From the NCBI GenBank assembly GCA_917880885.1, contig OU862927.1:20601450-20665449 (forward strand): 64,000 bases of DNA, written 5' to 3'. The first letter of the stretch is position 1. Each line of letters opens with the position of its first letter. A program made the translations under genes and the position numbers. The stretch is from Limnephilus marmoratus. Lineage: Eukaryota > Arthropoda > Insecta > Trichoptera > Limnephilidae. Shown here in pieces: positions 22,391 to 33,900 of this stretch. The notes below the pieces were generated by a model that saw nothing but the letters and a program-made list of their open reading frames with translations, made no database searches and was not told where the DNA came from.

Positions 22391-23140
22391 CCCATCTCGT
22401 AATACGTTGGTGACTTCTGTTTCTTTTTTTTAAACCAAGGAAGCTATAGATACCACGATTTCCCATGATAGGTATACGATATTTTAATACCATTTGTTTC
22501 AACCTCCTTTTTTAAATATTTATTTCTCGTAGAAAAAAATAAATATTTTCGCAAAAAAGTTTTTTGGCGTCCTGTTTTACCATGAACCTTTTATAACTAG
22601 TGGCTCATGACAAATACGATGTTGCAACTGAAAAAATCGCGATGCGACATTAGGAATTGCAGTTTTTGGTATTTCAGTTAGTTTTCTGTTTTATAATATA
22701 CATTCAAGCCTTCCTTTATTATTTTATGTGCATCGAATTAAATAAATCCTTTTCAATTTGTAGAAAAGGATTTGTTTTTCCAGAGGTTGGCTGAATATTT
22801 ATAAAATATGTTTTGCTTTGATCATGTCATGACCCTATTAAGAACCGAACCTTTCTTTTATCATATTATGTATATATTATTATTAATCAATTTGACTGCT
22901 TGGTTTGATCATAATTTAAAGGAAATAATCGCTTTCCTGTTTCTAGAATTTTATAAGTCTTATGTTAAAAATAATGTCCTGTAAAAATTCCACTTCTCAC
23001 CTTAAATGGAAACTAAGATAAATCCTTTTATAGTTAACGGTTTATTAATGTATAACTTTTAAACCATAGAAAAACATTTTGATTCATCCTTTCACATTTA
23101 TTTTCATAAAAATGTTAAGTGAGCAAGTACAATACCAAAT
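22391..23140. other. AT-rich intergenic stretch
   Basis: No gene was seen. An AATAAA-like run near 22545 could serve the small candidate gene upstream. Confidence 0.3.
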
Positions 23141-23144
23141 CATG

Positions 23145-24640
23145 TAGGTGTATTATGGTTTTACAGCCCAATCTAATCCGGTCTAGTATAATAACTTAAC
23201 TTGCCATTATTGCTGTCTTAATGGATATATTATGGTTTCACAGCCCAATCTAATCCGGTTTAGCATAATAACTTAACTTGCCATTATTGCTGTCTTAATG
23301 GGTATATTATGGTTTCACAGCCCAATCTAATCCGGCCTAGCATAATAACTTAACTTGCCATTATTGCTGTCTCAATGGTTATATTATGGTTTCACAGCCC
23401 AATCTAATCCGGCCTAGAATAATTAGTTACATAACTTGCCATTATTGCAATCTCAATGGGTATATTATGGTTTCACAGCCCAATCTAATCTGGCCTAGTA
23501 CAATTACTTTACTTGCCATTATTACAGTACAGCCCAATATAATCCGGCCTAGTATAATAACTTAACTTGATATTATTGCAGTCTCCATGGGTATATTATG
23601 GTTTCACAGCCCAATATAATCCGGCCTAGTATAATTACTTACATAACTTGCCATTATTGCAGTCTCAATGGGTATATTATGGTTTCACATCCCAATCTAA
23701 TCCGGCCTAGTATAATTACTTAACTTGCCATTATTGCTGTCTTAATGAGTATATTATGGTTTCACAGCCCAATCTAATCCGGCCTAGCATAATAACTTAA
23801 CTTGCCATTATTGCTGTCTTAATGGGTATATTATGGTTTCACAGCCCAATCTAATCCGGCCTAGCGTAATAACTTAACTTGCCATTATTGCAGTCTCAAC
23901 GGGTATATTATGGTTTCACAGACCAATCTAATCCGGTCTAGTATAATAACTTAACTTGCCATTATTGCTGTCTCAATGGGTATATTATGGTTTCACAGCC
24001 CAATCTAATTGATTTGGCTTCGGTTAAATCCCTTAACATACCGTAATTGGTAACATGTATACTTGTATTTTGATTTCTCAGCCCAATCTAATCCGGCCTG
24101 GTGTAATCACTTAACATGCCGTAATTGTAGTCTTAATAGGTGTATAATTACTATGGCTTTTAATATTTTACCATTGTGGTTTCTCTGCCCAATCTAATCC
24201 GGCCTAGCATAATAACTTAACTTGCCATTATTGCAGTCTCAATGGGTTTATTATGGTTTCACAGACCAATCTAATCCGGTCTAGTATAATAACTTAACTT
24301 GCCATTATTGCAGTCTCAATGGGTATATTATGGTTTCACAGCCCAATTTAATCCGGCCTAGTATAATAACTTAACTTGCCATTATTGTTGTCTCAATGGG
24401 TATATTATGGTTTCACACCCCATTCTAATTGATTTGGCTCCGATTAAATCTCTTAACATACCGTAATTGGTAACAGGTATACTTGTATTTTGATTTCTCA
24501 GCCCAATCTAATCCGGCCTGGTGTAATCACTTAACATGCCGTAATGGTAGTCTCAATAGGTATATAATTACTATGGCTTTTAATATTTTACCATTGTGGT
24601 TTCTCTGCCCAATCTAATCCAGCCTGGTATAATCTCAATT
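23145..24640. repeat. 77-bp tandem satellite with a 420-bp higher-order unit
   Basis: About 19 monomers, most close to 77 bp, share TATTATGGTTTCACAGCCC, AATCTAATCCGGCCTAG and TTAACTTGCCATTATTGC. Variant monomers with TGATTTGGCT, CCGTAATTGGTAAC and TTACCATTGTGGTTTCTC form a longer block. This block starts at 24001 and returns at exactly 24421, and the lines 24061-24120 and 24481-24540 are identical. Some monomers are shortened, for example near 23521. Confidence 0.92.
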
Positions 24641-25074
24641 TGTTAATTTGGCCTTTCAGATACCTGCTGAATATTTTGATTTTAGTATCTACTGCGAGAA
24701 GTTTGCTGTACGGAATTAAACGATTTGTATAGGACCCAATAAAACTCCTTTGGTGTTGGGATATCCTGAATCCCTTCCTTCCACTTAATTAAATTGGGTT
24801 CAAAGGTTCCAACTTGACATTTAAATTTAAGTGTTTAGGAAGCTAAACCCACTCAAATCAAATATTTATGTATATATTTTGAACCGTTTCTAACTTACTA
24901 CGCACAAAATTGTAAACAAACATACATATATATTTTTATGGCTTATCAGTTTAAAAAATCTCTCACTCAATATCCCATACCAAAGCCTTCTGTTTAGATA
25001 CCACACTTCACCGGCTATGCCCATACGCATCTCGAAAGTATTTTTCTATAATATTTATTGGCTGCTATCTTTAT

Positions 25075-25165
25075 ATAATATGATTGCAAGATTCAACCAT
25101 TCAAGATTCAACTGTCTTTACATTTTCGATCGAGTTTCGCTAATATTTTCTTCATTTAATTAAAT
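25075..25165 (+). repeat. SINE family T, tail fragment
   Basis: Carries GATTGCAAGATTCAA from the leader, joined directly to the tail CTGTCTTTACATTTTCGAT and GAGTTTCGCTAATATT. The tRNA-like unit is missing, so this is a deleted copy. Confidence 0.55.
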
Positions 25166-25279
25166 AATATAATTTGAGATTTTACTCGTAAAGTTAAAAA
25201 TTAAAAAATAAATATTTTTCCTGGACTTGCAGAAAAGTCAATAGATGTCGCAAATTAATAATAAAATGGATACAAATTT

Positions 25280-26637
25280 ATCCAGACACCATCTAGATAG
25301 CATTTAGTTCGGGTTAAATCTTGCAATCACATATAAAGAGAGCAGCCAATAATATGTGCGTTAAGAAAATGAAGATAATGTTGGTAGTTCTTAGTCGAAG
25401 TACGATACAGTTAAATGTGACCGAATTTGATATCGACACCTTAGCTCAGTTGGTATAGCACTTGCCATGTAAGCAACAGAGGCGGCCCGTGACAAAATTT
25501 TCCGCAGTGCATTTTACAAAAAATGGTAACATTATTACAGGAAAATATAATTAATTGATTCACAGATTCGCGAAAACCAACATCAAGTTGTAATCGTATA
25601 CCTATCAACTCGATCCAACAAACTAAATTACAATACGTTATGTATATGTACTGGGAGTATGAATGTTCATTAACTTTTCGGTAAAATAAAGGCTATCGTT
25701 TACACAACTTTCACTTCACAATTTATCATCAACCACGAAAAAAAATGTGTTCAAGCGATCACATTCACAAAGCCAAGATGCTTTCGAATATTTAATAATT
25801 TGTTTTAAAAACTCTATGCATAGTTTTTTTTTCCTTAACCTTACTTGTATTATATTTAGCATGGGTTTTGGAGAGCCATTATTTTTCAAAAACAATTTAT
25901 TCTCAAATGAAATTCGGTTGCTTTTGAAAAAATCGACGTTAATCGCAATGTTTTCATTACCACTCATTTTTAAATAAGTTTTTTACAGAGCAAAACTAGC
26001 GAAAACCAAATGTGTCAATAGTGATCAGTGATCTGCTAAATGCTTGATTTCGCCGCCCCGGTGCGATGGTAGAGCTAATACATTATAACATTGTCAATTA
26101 GTTGAAAATTCGTTACTCCTAACTAAGTCATTCCCAACGTTCGGTAACATATAACGCATGTTAAAGGTTTTGTCACAAACCATAATGCTTCTGCGCATGT
26201 GCGCCGCTAGTGCACGAGCGTGTCATATATCTTCCCTTATGTCCTGCCCATTTCACGGTTCCGGCCTCTGTAGACTGTCCAGTAGAAATATCACTTCATG
26301 TGACGTCACGTCACGCAATGCTTTTTCGTATGCGCCGATGCGAGTTTAGTACGGAGTCTAATACGAAAGTTAATTGGTAAGGATATTATAACGAATTGGC
26401 GGGAATTCTTCGTGAATGAATGTTACAAATTTACACTTTTACACGTTTGTTGATGTTTGTACGAATTTACACTTTTGACGTTGGCAGTGCATTGCACAAA
26501 TGCACCAAGGCAGGGGCCGCCACTGGTAAGCAAAGGGTCCTGGGTTCGAATCCCAGAGGTGCCAATATCTTTTTCTGATTTTTCTGTCTTTACATTTTCG
26601 ATTGAGTTTCGCTAATATTGTCTTCATTTAATTAAAC
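25280..26637 (+). repeat. Composite SINE family T, copy 2, split by a hAT element
   Basis: The leader starts ATCCAGACAC. The tRNA-like unit begins at 25435 (GACACCTTAGCTCAGTTGG), breaks off at 25476, and resumes at 26534 through box B GGTTCGAATCC to GGTGCC at 26563. The two parts total 72 nt, the same as in copy 1. With the insertion removed the anticodon loop reads TGT, Thr-like. The tail has GATTGAGTTTCGCTAATATT. Confidence 0.75.
25477..26525. mobile_element. Non-autonomous hAT-like element inserted in a tRNA-like unit
   Basis: The ends are CAGAGGCGGCCCGTG on the left and an inverted CAGTGGCGGCCCCTG on the right. Exact 8-bp duplications, GTAAGCAA, lie at 25469-25476 and 26526-26533. Both ends also carry GCAGTGCATT. 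The 1,049-bp interior has no recognisable transposase; the frames at 25716-25977 are short and overlap on both strands. Confidence 0.9.
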
Positions 26638-27009
26638 ATCTATTTGATTTCACTTTTGTTTTCTTGATTAAATGAATGGATCAATGTATTGGAATCTTGG
26701 AAGTGAAAATTGACCCATTTCCCGACACACGATCGATGACAATGCATTCTATCAAGTTTTGATTCAGCATTTAATGTACGAAATAAATGTCGGTCTTACC
26801 CAAAGGTATTCAAATACAGATCCAATATCTTTGGTCTTACCCAATCGAGATTTGACGTTGGTAGCGCGGTTGACTCCAGTTCCGATCCTCAGTCTTTCAA
26901 AAATTATATATTTTTTGAAAGTTTTAAAAGACATTTGAAAATAGATATATTATAGTAAAAAAAACTTCGTTTTTTATAACTTCATGTGTTGTTATAATAT
27001 ATTATAAAT

Positions 27010-27390
27010 TATTTTGTGTTTCGTGTATGATCGTGTGAGAAATGTGGAGATCGGCAAAGAATGCAAGGGTAATGAGTAAGATCAAAAAAGTAACGCTCCG
27101 ATGGTTTGGGCATGTAGAGCGAAGGAACGAGGAAAGGAGTGTAAGGAGAATATATGACGCAAATGTGAATGGTAGAATAAGGACGCCCGAGAAAGACATG
27201 GCACGACCAAGTGAATCAGATACTTGAGTCGGGCCATGTCAAGAGTCAGAATAATAGAAGAGCATGTATGAGACGATGTATGAATGTGAACGAGGGAAGG
27301 AGTGTGTGCCAAGACAGAGTAGTTTTGGCGGTCCGTCCTCTCTGCCTACCCCTGCGAGGAAAAGGCGTGATGGTTAGTTAGTTATGTGAT
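27010..27390 (+). pseudogene. LINE (RTE-like) C-terminal fragment
   Basis: The frame reads KIKKVTLRWFGHVERRNEER, then VRRIYDANVNGR, the RWFGHVER motif of RTE-like reverse transcriptases. It shifts frame near 27200 and continues as RHDQVNQILESG and RPLCLPLRGKGVMVS to a stop near 27375. A more decayed copy lies at 32565-32790. Confidence 0.7.
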
Positions 27391-27486
27391 TATTTGCATG
27401 AACGTTTTTGCTGATGAAATTTTATTTATTTTTGTGTTGGTAGTGAGATTTTAGTAGAAGTAAAAAAAGTCGTTCCCCACCGTCGA

Positions 27487-27640
27487 TGAAGTGCTCTCGT
27501 CTAACCGGGACGTGCGCTTTTATCAATTCAGCCATTGCCACCTTCTGTCAAATTTTATCTTTTTTTTCCGTGTCTTGTTCTTTTTCATATTTTAATTTAT
27601 TATTAGTATTATATTCTTCTTCAATGATATATTACATTGA
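27487..27640. repeat. SINE family L, rearranged copy
   Basis: The tRNA-like part (27487-27545) is in minus orientation, but the tail with CCGTGTCTTGTTCTTTTTC and TTCTTCTTCAAT is in plus orientation. The element is therefore an inverted chimera. Confidence 0.5.
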
Positions 27641-28524
27641 TGGGAATAATATTCAAAAGTTATAAAAAGAGAATTGTCCCTTTAAAAATTTAAAAAAATA
27701 ACTTTGAATGAGTCTAGTTTTTGCACTGATAATTCGTGGTGGAATTCCATTGTATTAGAATTTGAAATTAAAACACTTTTGTACTTTCTTCCACTAATTT
27801 GTATTTCACCAGGACCGGTTTCATCCTATTACGGACATTTTCAGACTGGTAGTTGAAATTCTTATGCTACGGTATTTATACATCTTAGGCAGGGGTACAC
27901 AACATTGTCTCTATATAATGAATATTTCTATTTTGTTGATTTTAAGGTATTATAAGTTATTTTGTTAATTTTAGGTACATACAGGTAATTATCCAATTTT
28001 GAAAATCTTTTCCAAAATCTCGTTCTAAATTTGATTGAATCGAAGTTACAACTGAAATTATTTGATAAAAATGGGTAATTAATAATTCGTCACAATTTGT
28101 TACTAATGTGCATGTCATGTTACCTTTCAGACATTACAATATTTTTTTGTCTATAGTATATGTATATGTTTATGTTTAGGGCATGGCATGTTTTTTATTC
28201 ATCTATTGACCTTATGCTACAAAGTAGTGTAAGCATGATTATTACACTAGCGCCGTTTTATTGTTGAATATTTCGGTTATTGACGGGAATCAAATTAATA
28301 TTTCTTAAAAAAAGTTAAATTTTTTACATACCTTTTTTTATAGAAACTGTATGTTCTTTTTCCTCACGATCGCATTGTTATGCTTTGTCTTTCTTAGGCT
28401 AAGCTGTCCTAACTCAACAGCTTTCCTTTTCATTTTTAAAGCCTTATTTAACCGATACTTAGATTCACTCTTTCCGTCGAATTACGAGTAGGTTAAGGAG
28501 GGCATTCATAATGTTATTGTCTGT

Positions 28525-28772
28525 GTAGGCACCGCGAATCGACATTTTGTGATCGGCCAACATTATTAAGCCGGCAACACTCACGCTGGCATGACCAAAG
28601 TGAAATCCGATTTGCTAAAGTTGCTGGCGGGGAGGAGCGTCGGGAACAGCATGATCTGGAACTTTATTTTAACTCGGATTTCACTTTGGTCATCTGCACA
28701 TTCCGTCTGCGCAGAGAGTGAGTGTTGCTAGCAAAGTTGGCCGATCACAAAATGTCGATTCGCGGTGCCTAC
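28525..28772. mobile_element. Foldback MITE
   Basis: The left arm GTAGGCACCGCGAATCGACA and TTTTGTGATCGGCCAAC is the reverse complement of the right arm up to 28772. The inner parts (CCAAAGTGAAATCCGA and TCGGATTTCACTTTGG) also pair. Length 248 bp, no coding content. Confidence 0.85.
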
Positions 28773-30703
28773 AGTATGCATAAAAAGAAAATGTAAACTG
28801 AACTTGTGAGAACACATATATATACATTATTTAACGCATGTCGTAAGAGTTCATAATATCTCTGAGTGTTGCAATAATCATAATTAACTAGCAGTTAAAA
28901 ATCCACTCCGCAAGTTTTTGCTGCTAGGCCCTGCGGGCGGCTTTTGGTTCGGCTTCGCCCAGTTAGTGTTGGTGACCATTTTATAAATCCAGTAGTAACT
29001 GGTTCCAAAAATAGATCATTCCTCGGATCCACTGTCATCCATGTAGCTGGTCACCGGGACAATGTAACCGAGACAGGCGGTGACGTCATATGTAATATAT
29101 AGCCGCTTGATACAACTATGTATTACCGTCAATTTTCCATATCCGGGGAGATACTACATATTCACAAAATCGAAGTAGTTATATCTAGGGGGACACGTCC
29201 TCATCCGACCTGCTGACGGAAGTGGCGACATCTTGTGAGAAATTCTTGAATTCGAAATCATACGATACACAGATGTTATTGGCGCGGCGCGTATGGCATG
29301 CGTCAGGCATGCACTCGAAGCCGGATTCTGAAATTCAACCACGCAGACGCAAGCCTATTAATACTATTCGATTAAGATAATACTAAAAATAATTCATTAT
29401 TAAGTATCAAAGGATCCTGAATCGATAATAAATTTATATTTTCTTTCTTTATTTTTTAATCACGCCAAAAATTTCATATTAATGCTGCTTTTGGCTAACC
29501 ATTTAACTTTTCCAGAATTTTCAGAACGAATATTTCAATTTTCCTCCCACTTCTCTTAAAGTCGCCAACATTTCTTTCATAGCCCGTCCCGCTGGCTCAG
29601 GGCAGTCGGAACCTTCATAAAGCATAGCAAAAAAAAAACTTAGCTTTTCCACCCCACATAGTATTCAGAATAAACTAATTTAAAAAATTCCACTAGCAAA
29701 TAGAAATGGCCGCCTAATAATAAAAAAAATATAATTATTTAAATATTTATATTGATGGATCAGTAGGATTTATAGGTTCAATTAGAAAAGCCACAGAGCC
29801 GAACCCTCTGATATGAAAATATCTGGAGTCGGTGAATTATATTCCCATTTGGTCTCTAGTAGGTTGACATGTTGTTCTTGTATTGTTTTGTATTTATAAT
29901 ACTTATATAGTGCAATTGCATAGTGTGGGTTGACTAGATGATCATTTGAGGAAGTGTGTGAAAGGGTTTAGTTTTTCCTGTGGGGAAAATTTAACCCGGA
30001 CATTTAAATCTGGTGCGTAAAAAAAAGTGTTATTAAAAAATATTCCGATATCTTACCCGTATTAAAAAAAACTAAGCGAGATTCGGAATTCCAAACTACG
30101 TAAATTTATTAAATTGAACACTGTAGTCGCAATAGTGCTCTTAAAATTTTGTTTTTTTTTTTGCAATTTTCAGAGCTTGGTCAAAAAAATGTTCATGATG
30201 CTTCATTCTTTGATTTAGCAAAAGTATACAACAGCTCAGCTTTAATGTCATCTCACAAAGTTATTATAATAATACACTTATGTATGAAAACATGTGGAGA
30301 TTTTTGTTTGACAAATTTTAGAATGTCTCGTGTTGTACTTTTGGTGCAACAATACTTTACATACTTATCCTATGCTTAGCCAAATAATTTCAAAACGGTT
30401 TTTTAATGATTTTGCATTGTAGAGTCTGGCAAATAAAAGAATGCGCTTGATGATCAATGCACATAAACTCATTTTGGTACGAGGCTGGGTCAACCGGAAA
30501 AATCACCTTTCTTGTTTTCTGACATATTCCGATTAACTTCGGCAAAGTTGCGCAGTACACGAAGGGACAAGCGCACTCTTTAGCTTGCCTAACTCTAAAA
30601 TTGTGTCACACGCAGTACCCTTTGCCATCTCAGTACTGGATTTTGTTTATCAGTAACAATTTGTCATAACGCTTTGTCAAATTAAACATCCTGAATTTTC
30701 CAG
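28773..30703. other. Region upstream of the first visible RhoGAP exon
   Basis: Probably intron of the RhoGAP gene. No PH, WW or SH3 exon was recognised. GC-richer patches at 28925-28975 and 29010-29060 have no frame that I can defend. Confidence 0.35.
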
Positions 30704-30904
30704 ACTCTGAAAGAAGCGATGTGCAAAATGCAAAAAGTGAAGCAAGTGAAAACTATGTCAGACGAGATCAGGAAAGTGTTAGCGACGTCAGCGACCCGCA
30801 GGAAATGCAAAGCTCAACATTTAAAAAGACGAAAAACACAATTCAACATTTAATTAGAAAGAGAAAGACCAAAGAGGAAATCACGAAGAGAGGGATTTAC
30901 AAAG
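30704..30904 (+). CDS. RhoGAP exon a: linker before the GAP domain
   Basis: The acceptor is CTGAATTTTCCAG and the donor is AAAG followed by GTTCGA. It encodes SERSDVQNAKSEASENY, acidic in the middle, and then basic KKTKNTIQHLIRKRKTKEE ITKRGIYK. The exon starts with two bases of a codon and ends with one, which the next exon completes to Asp. Confidence 0.85.
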
Positions 30905-33900
30905 GTTCGATATAAAAGTGAAATTATTACTGTAGCTAACACTAAATTTTGCACTATACTAATAACATTGTCAGCTGTAAAATATTCGAACAGATGACTC
31001 TTGGGGTCTAAAAAAAGTGGTATCAACATTGCAAAGATAAACCGATAGAAGTGTGTTTTGGTCGTATCTGTGTATCAATAAATCTAATTTTTTTATAGCT
31101 CATTGATCAAATATTTTCAAATACCAAAATTCTTTCTTTAGCAGATTTCATCACTTCGTTTAGTAATCGAATAGTCTTCGAATGTAAATCGAAGAAATCT
31201 ATTTTCCTTCAAATCCTTATAGATCACACTTCTGTGGTTCATCTGTTCAATGGGTATCAAGTAATCAAATAAACAAAACGAAGAAAATTATGATTCCTCA
31301 AAGAACGTGTTTTAAATTTTGTGATTTTTTGTTGGGTGTTTTGACTGATTTGAGCATTTAAATGTTTTATTTTCTAGAGAGATTCGGCCAACGCATTGTT
31401 GGAATTTTCAAAATTCGCGTGTGCTGTACGTACAAAACACGAAGAATCTACGCGAAAATGCTCAAAATGGTCAAACAGATCCGGATTTGTTATTTTTTGG
31501 AATCTTTTCAACGTTAACATATTCGTAACACTGAATGTGTTGGGGTATTTTAGTAAATGCTATTATTTTGTAGTTTGTTGTCTAACCTTGCATGTCTTTT
31601 AGATCTAATTTATTTTTATGTTTTCTAGATAATAATATATGTAATTAGCCCATGAATAACTCACTAATATTTAGCATGATATCTTGAATATATTATAATG
31701 AATTATATTTGTTAGACAGTCCATTGGTTTATTTTTTTTTAGATATAAGTGTCTAATTATTTAGACTATCTTCTTGTTTTTTATAACTGTATACACGGAT
31801 AAATTTGACAATACAAAGGAGGCCGTTTAGTACGAAAAATCGATTAGCAAGAACTACGAGTATTTCTCTCGTCTTGTCAACTTGCCATGTAATCTCATTT
31901 CAATAAGTAAAAAAAAGAGTTTGCTTACCTTGCTTCCCACGATGCAAATTTTACATGAAACTAAAAAAAAACTAATTTGTGTTAGAAGACGCAGCTGACT
32001 ACTTTAACCTGTGATTCCTGACATTATTTGTAAAAAATGAGAATAAAATTTTAGTCTCCGGTGACACTTTTGATGTTATTATTATTTTTTTCAACATATA
32101 ATATAAAAAAATGTAATAGGTTTCGTAGAAAATTAAAAAAAAAACCTTTCAAAAAGTCACCGGTGACAAAACTCCATTATCATGTCTAATAGAGATGCCA
32201 CGAATATTCGGCCACTATTCGATATTCGGCCTATTCGACTACTTTTTTTACTATTCGGTATTCGGCCGTTATGATGAATTAAAACAATTTTTTCATCATT
32301 TGTTGATAGAAATCGATTGCGCTTTTCGTCATAAGTTATACTCGTACCTGCTTCTGAAAATAGCCGCTCACTATATTATACACTGCTACCGGGAGATGAT
32401 AAATAAATCTTAGCAAATTCTGTTAGGCTTGGATACTGTACGGTTTCCAATCTAGGCGAACAGTTTTCAAGTAAAAATCAATTTAATTTTCAAAAAACAA
32501 CAAATATCGTTAGGTTAGGTTAGTTTACTAGTATTTTTCTAAATGATTTATTTGAAAGGTTTCTAAGGGGAATATATGACAAAAATGTGAATTGTAGAGT
32601 AAGTCGGGGAAGCCCGAGAAGACATGAAACGATCAAGTGAATCAGATACTTGAATTGGGCTACGTCAACAGTCAGAACAATAGAAGAGCCTGTACGAGAC
32701 GATGTATGAATGCTAAAGAAGCAAGGAGTGGATTGGAACCAAGGATTCCGCCTACCTCCGTAGAAAACGGCATGATGGTTACTTAGTTAGTCAATTATTT
32801 GAAAGTATTCTGCTATTCATAATAGTGCGTGTTTACAAACCATTCGTAAAAGTAAAACAATTGTAAAGTTTAAACTAGTTTTAACCCGATTAGCAAGCAG
32901 AGTTCAACCCTTAACAACAGGTTCACGCTGTAATCACCATTATTAATAGTTTTGATGCTTACTCCCCATTCGTGTTCAGAATAGGACACTAGTAGTTTAT
33001 TCGAAAACAAGTGATATTTATGTGTTGTCTCTCATTATACAATTGTATTTTCACTTCACAAAAGCGAAAATATAAGTTTTCGCTTTTGTAAAGTGTTAAA
33101 CGAGGTGGCTTTCTATTTTTTTTTTTAATAAACAAGTATTACATTTATGCAGTTCGTAAAGCGTCGATGACACAGAGCGAGTTTACAAGCTACTATCTGG
33201 GAAATTCACTATCTGTTAGCAACAAAGCTGTTCAATTCTCTACCTCCTGAAATTAGAAACACGCAAACCAAAAGTACATTTAAAAGTAAAATCATTGATT
33301 ACCTCAAATAAACATATCCATCATAACTATTTAAAAACAGACTTACCTTTATACCTACTGTGTGTATATATGTAACCATGTCCCTACTGCAATCTTCTTT
33401 TTATATATATGTAACATACTTGAATTGTATATTTAAAGAAAAAAAAATATTAACCTGCCATTTTCATAATATTACTACAAAATAACCAGTATATTAGATA
33501 ACAAAGATAACCACTCTGTAAATTGCCATCTCAACACAGGCGTTTCACACCTAGTGAGATGGGCAATACGTCATTTTATAACCAAATGTAATATGAAAAT
33601 AATTAAATAAATAAAATAAACTCGCTCAGTGTCATCGTGTTACTTGCTAACTAGCAGATTGTTGACAATCTACGAAAAAAGTTGAAAGGTCGTCAACTTT
33701 ACTCGCCACACGTTTGCTCGTGATTGGTTTATTTATGTTTTTCAAGATGGCTGCCAATAAACAGCTGATTTCGACTGTCAAAGATCACAGAATTAGTTCA
33801 CGCACGCGTCGTTATTCTTGTTACTGGCGCTTGCAGCAACCTCAGTTTCCTACGCTACTGAGCGAGTGGACAGTTTTGTGTGTCATCATGACAATCTCAC

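Noticed and set aside
30149..30379. Possible extra RhoGAP exon after a good polypyrimidine acceptor at 30173
   Set aside because: No donor gives the phase needed for the next exon at 30704; the frame that would fit meets a stop within 25 bases.
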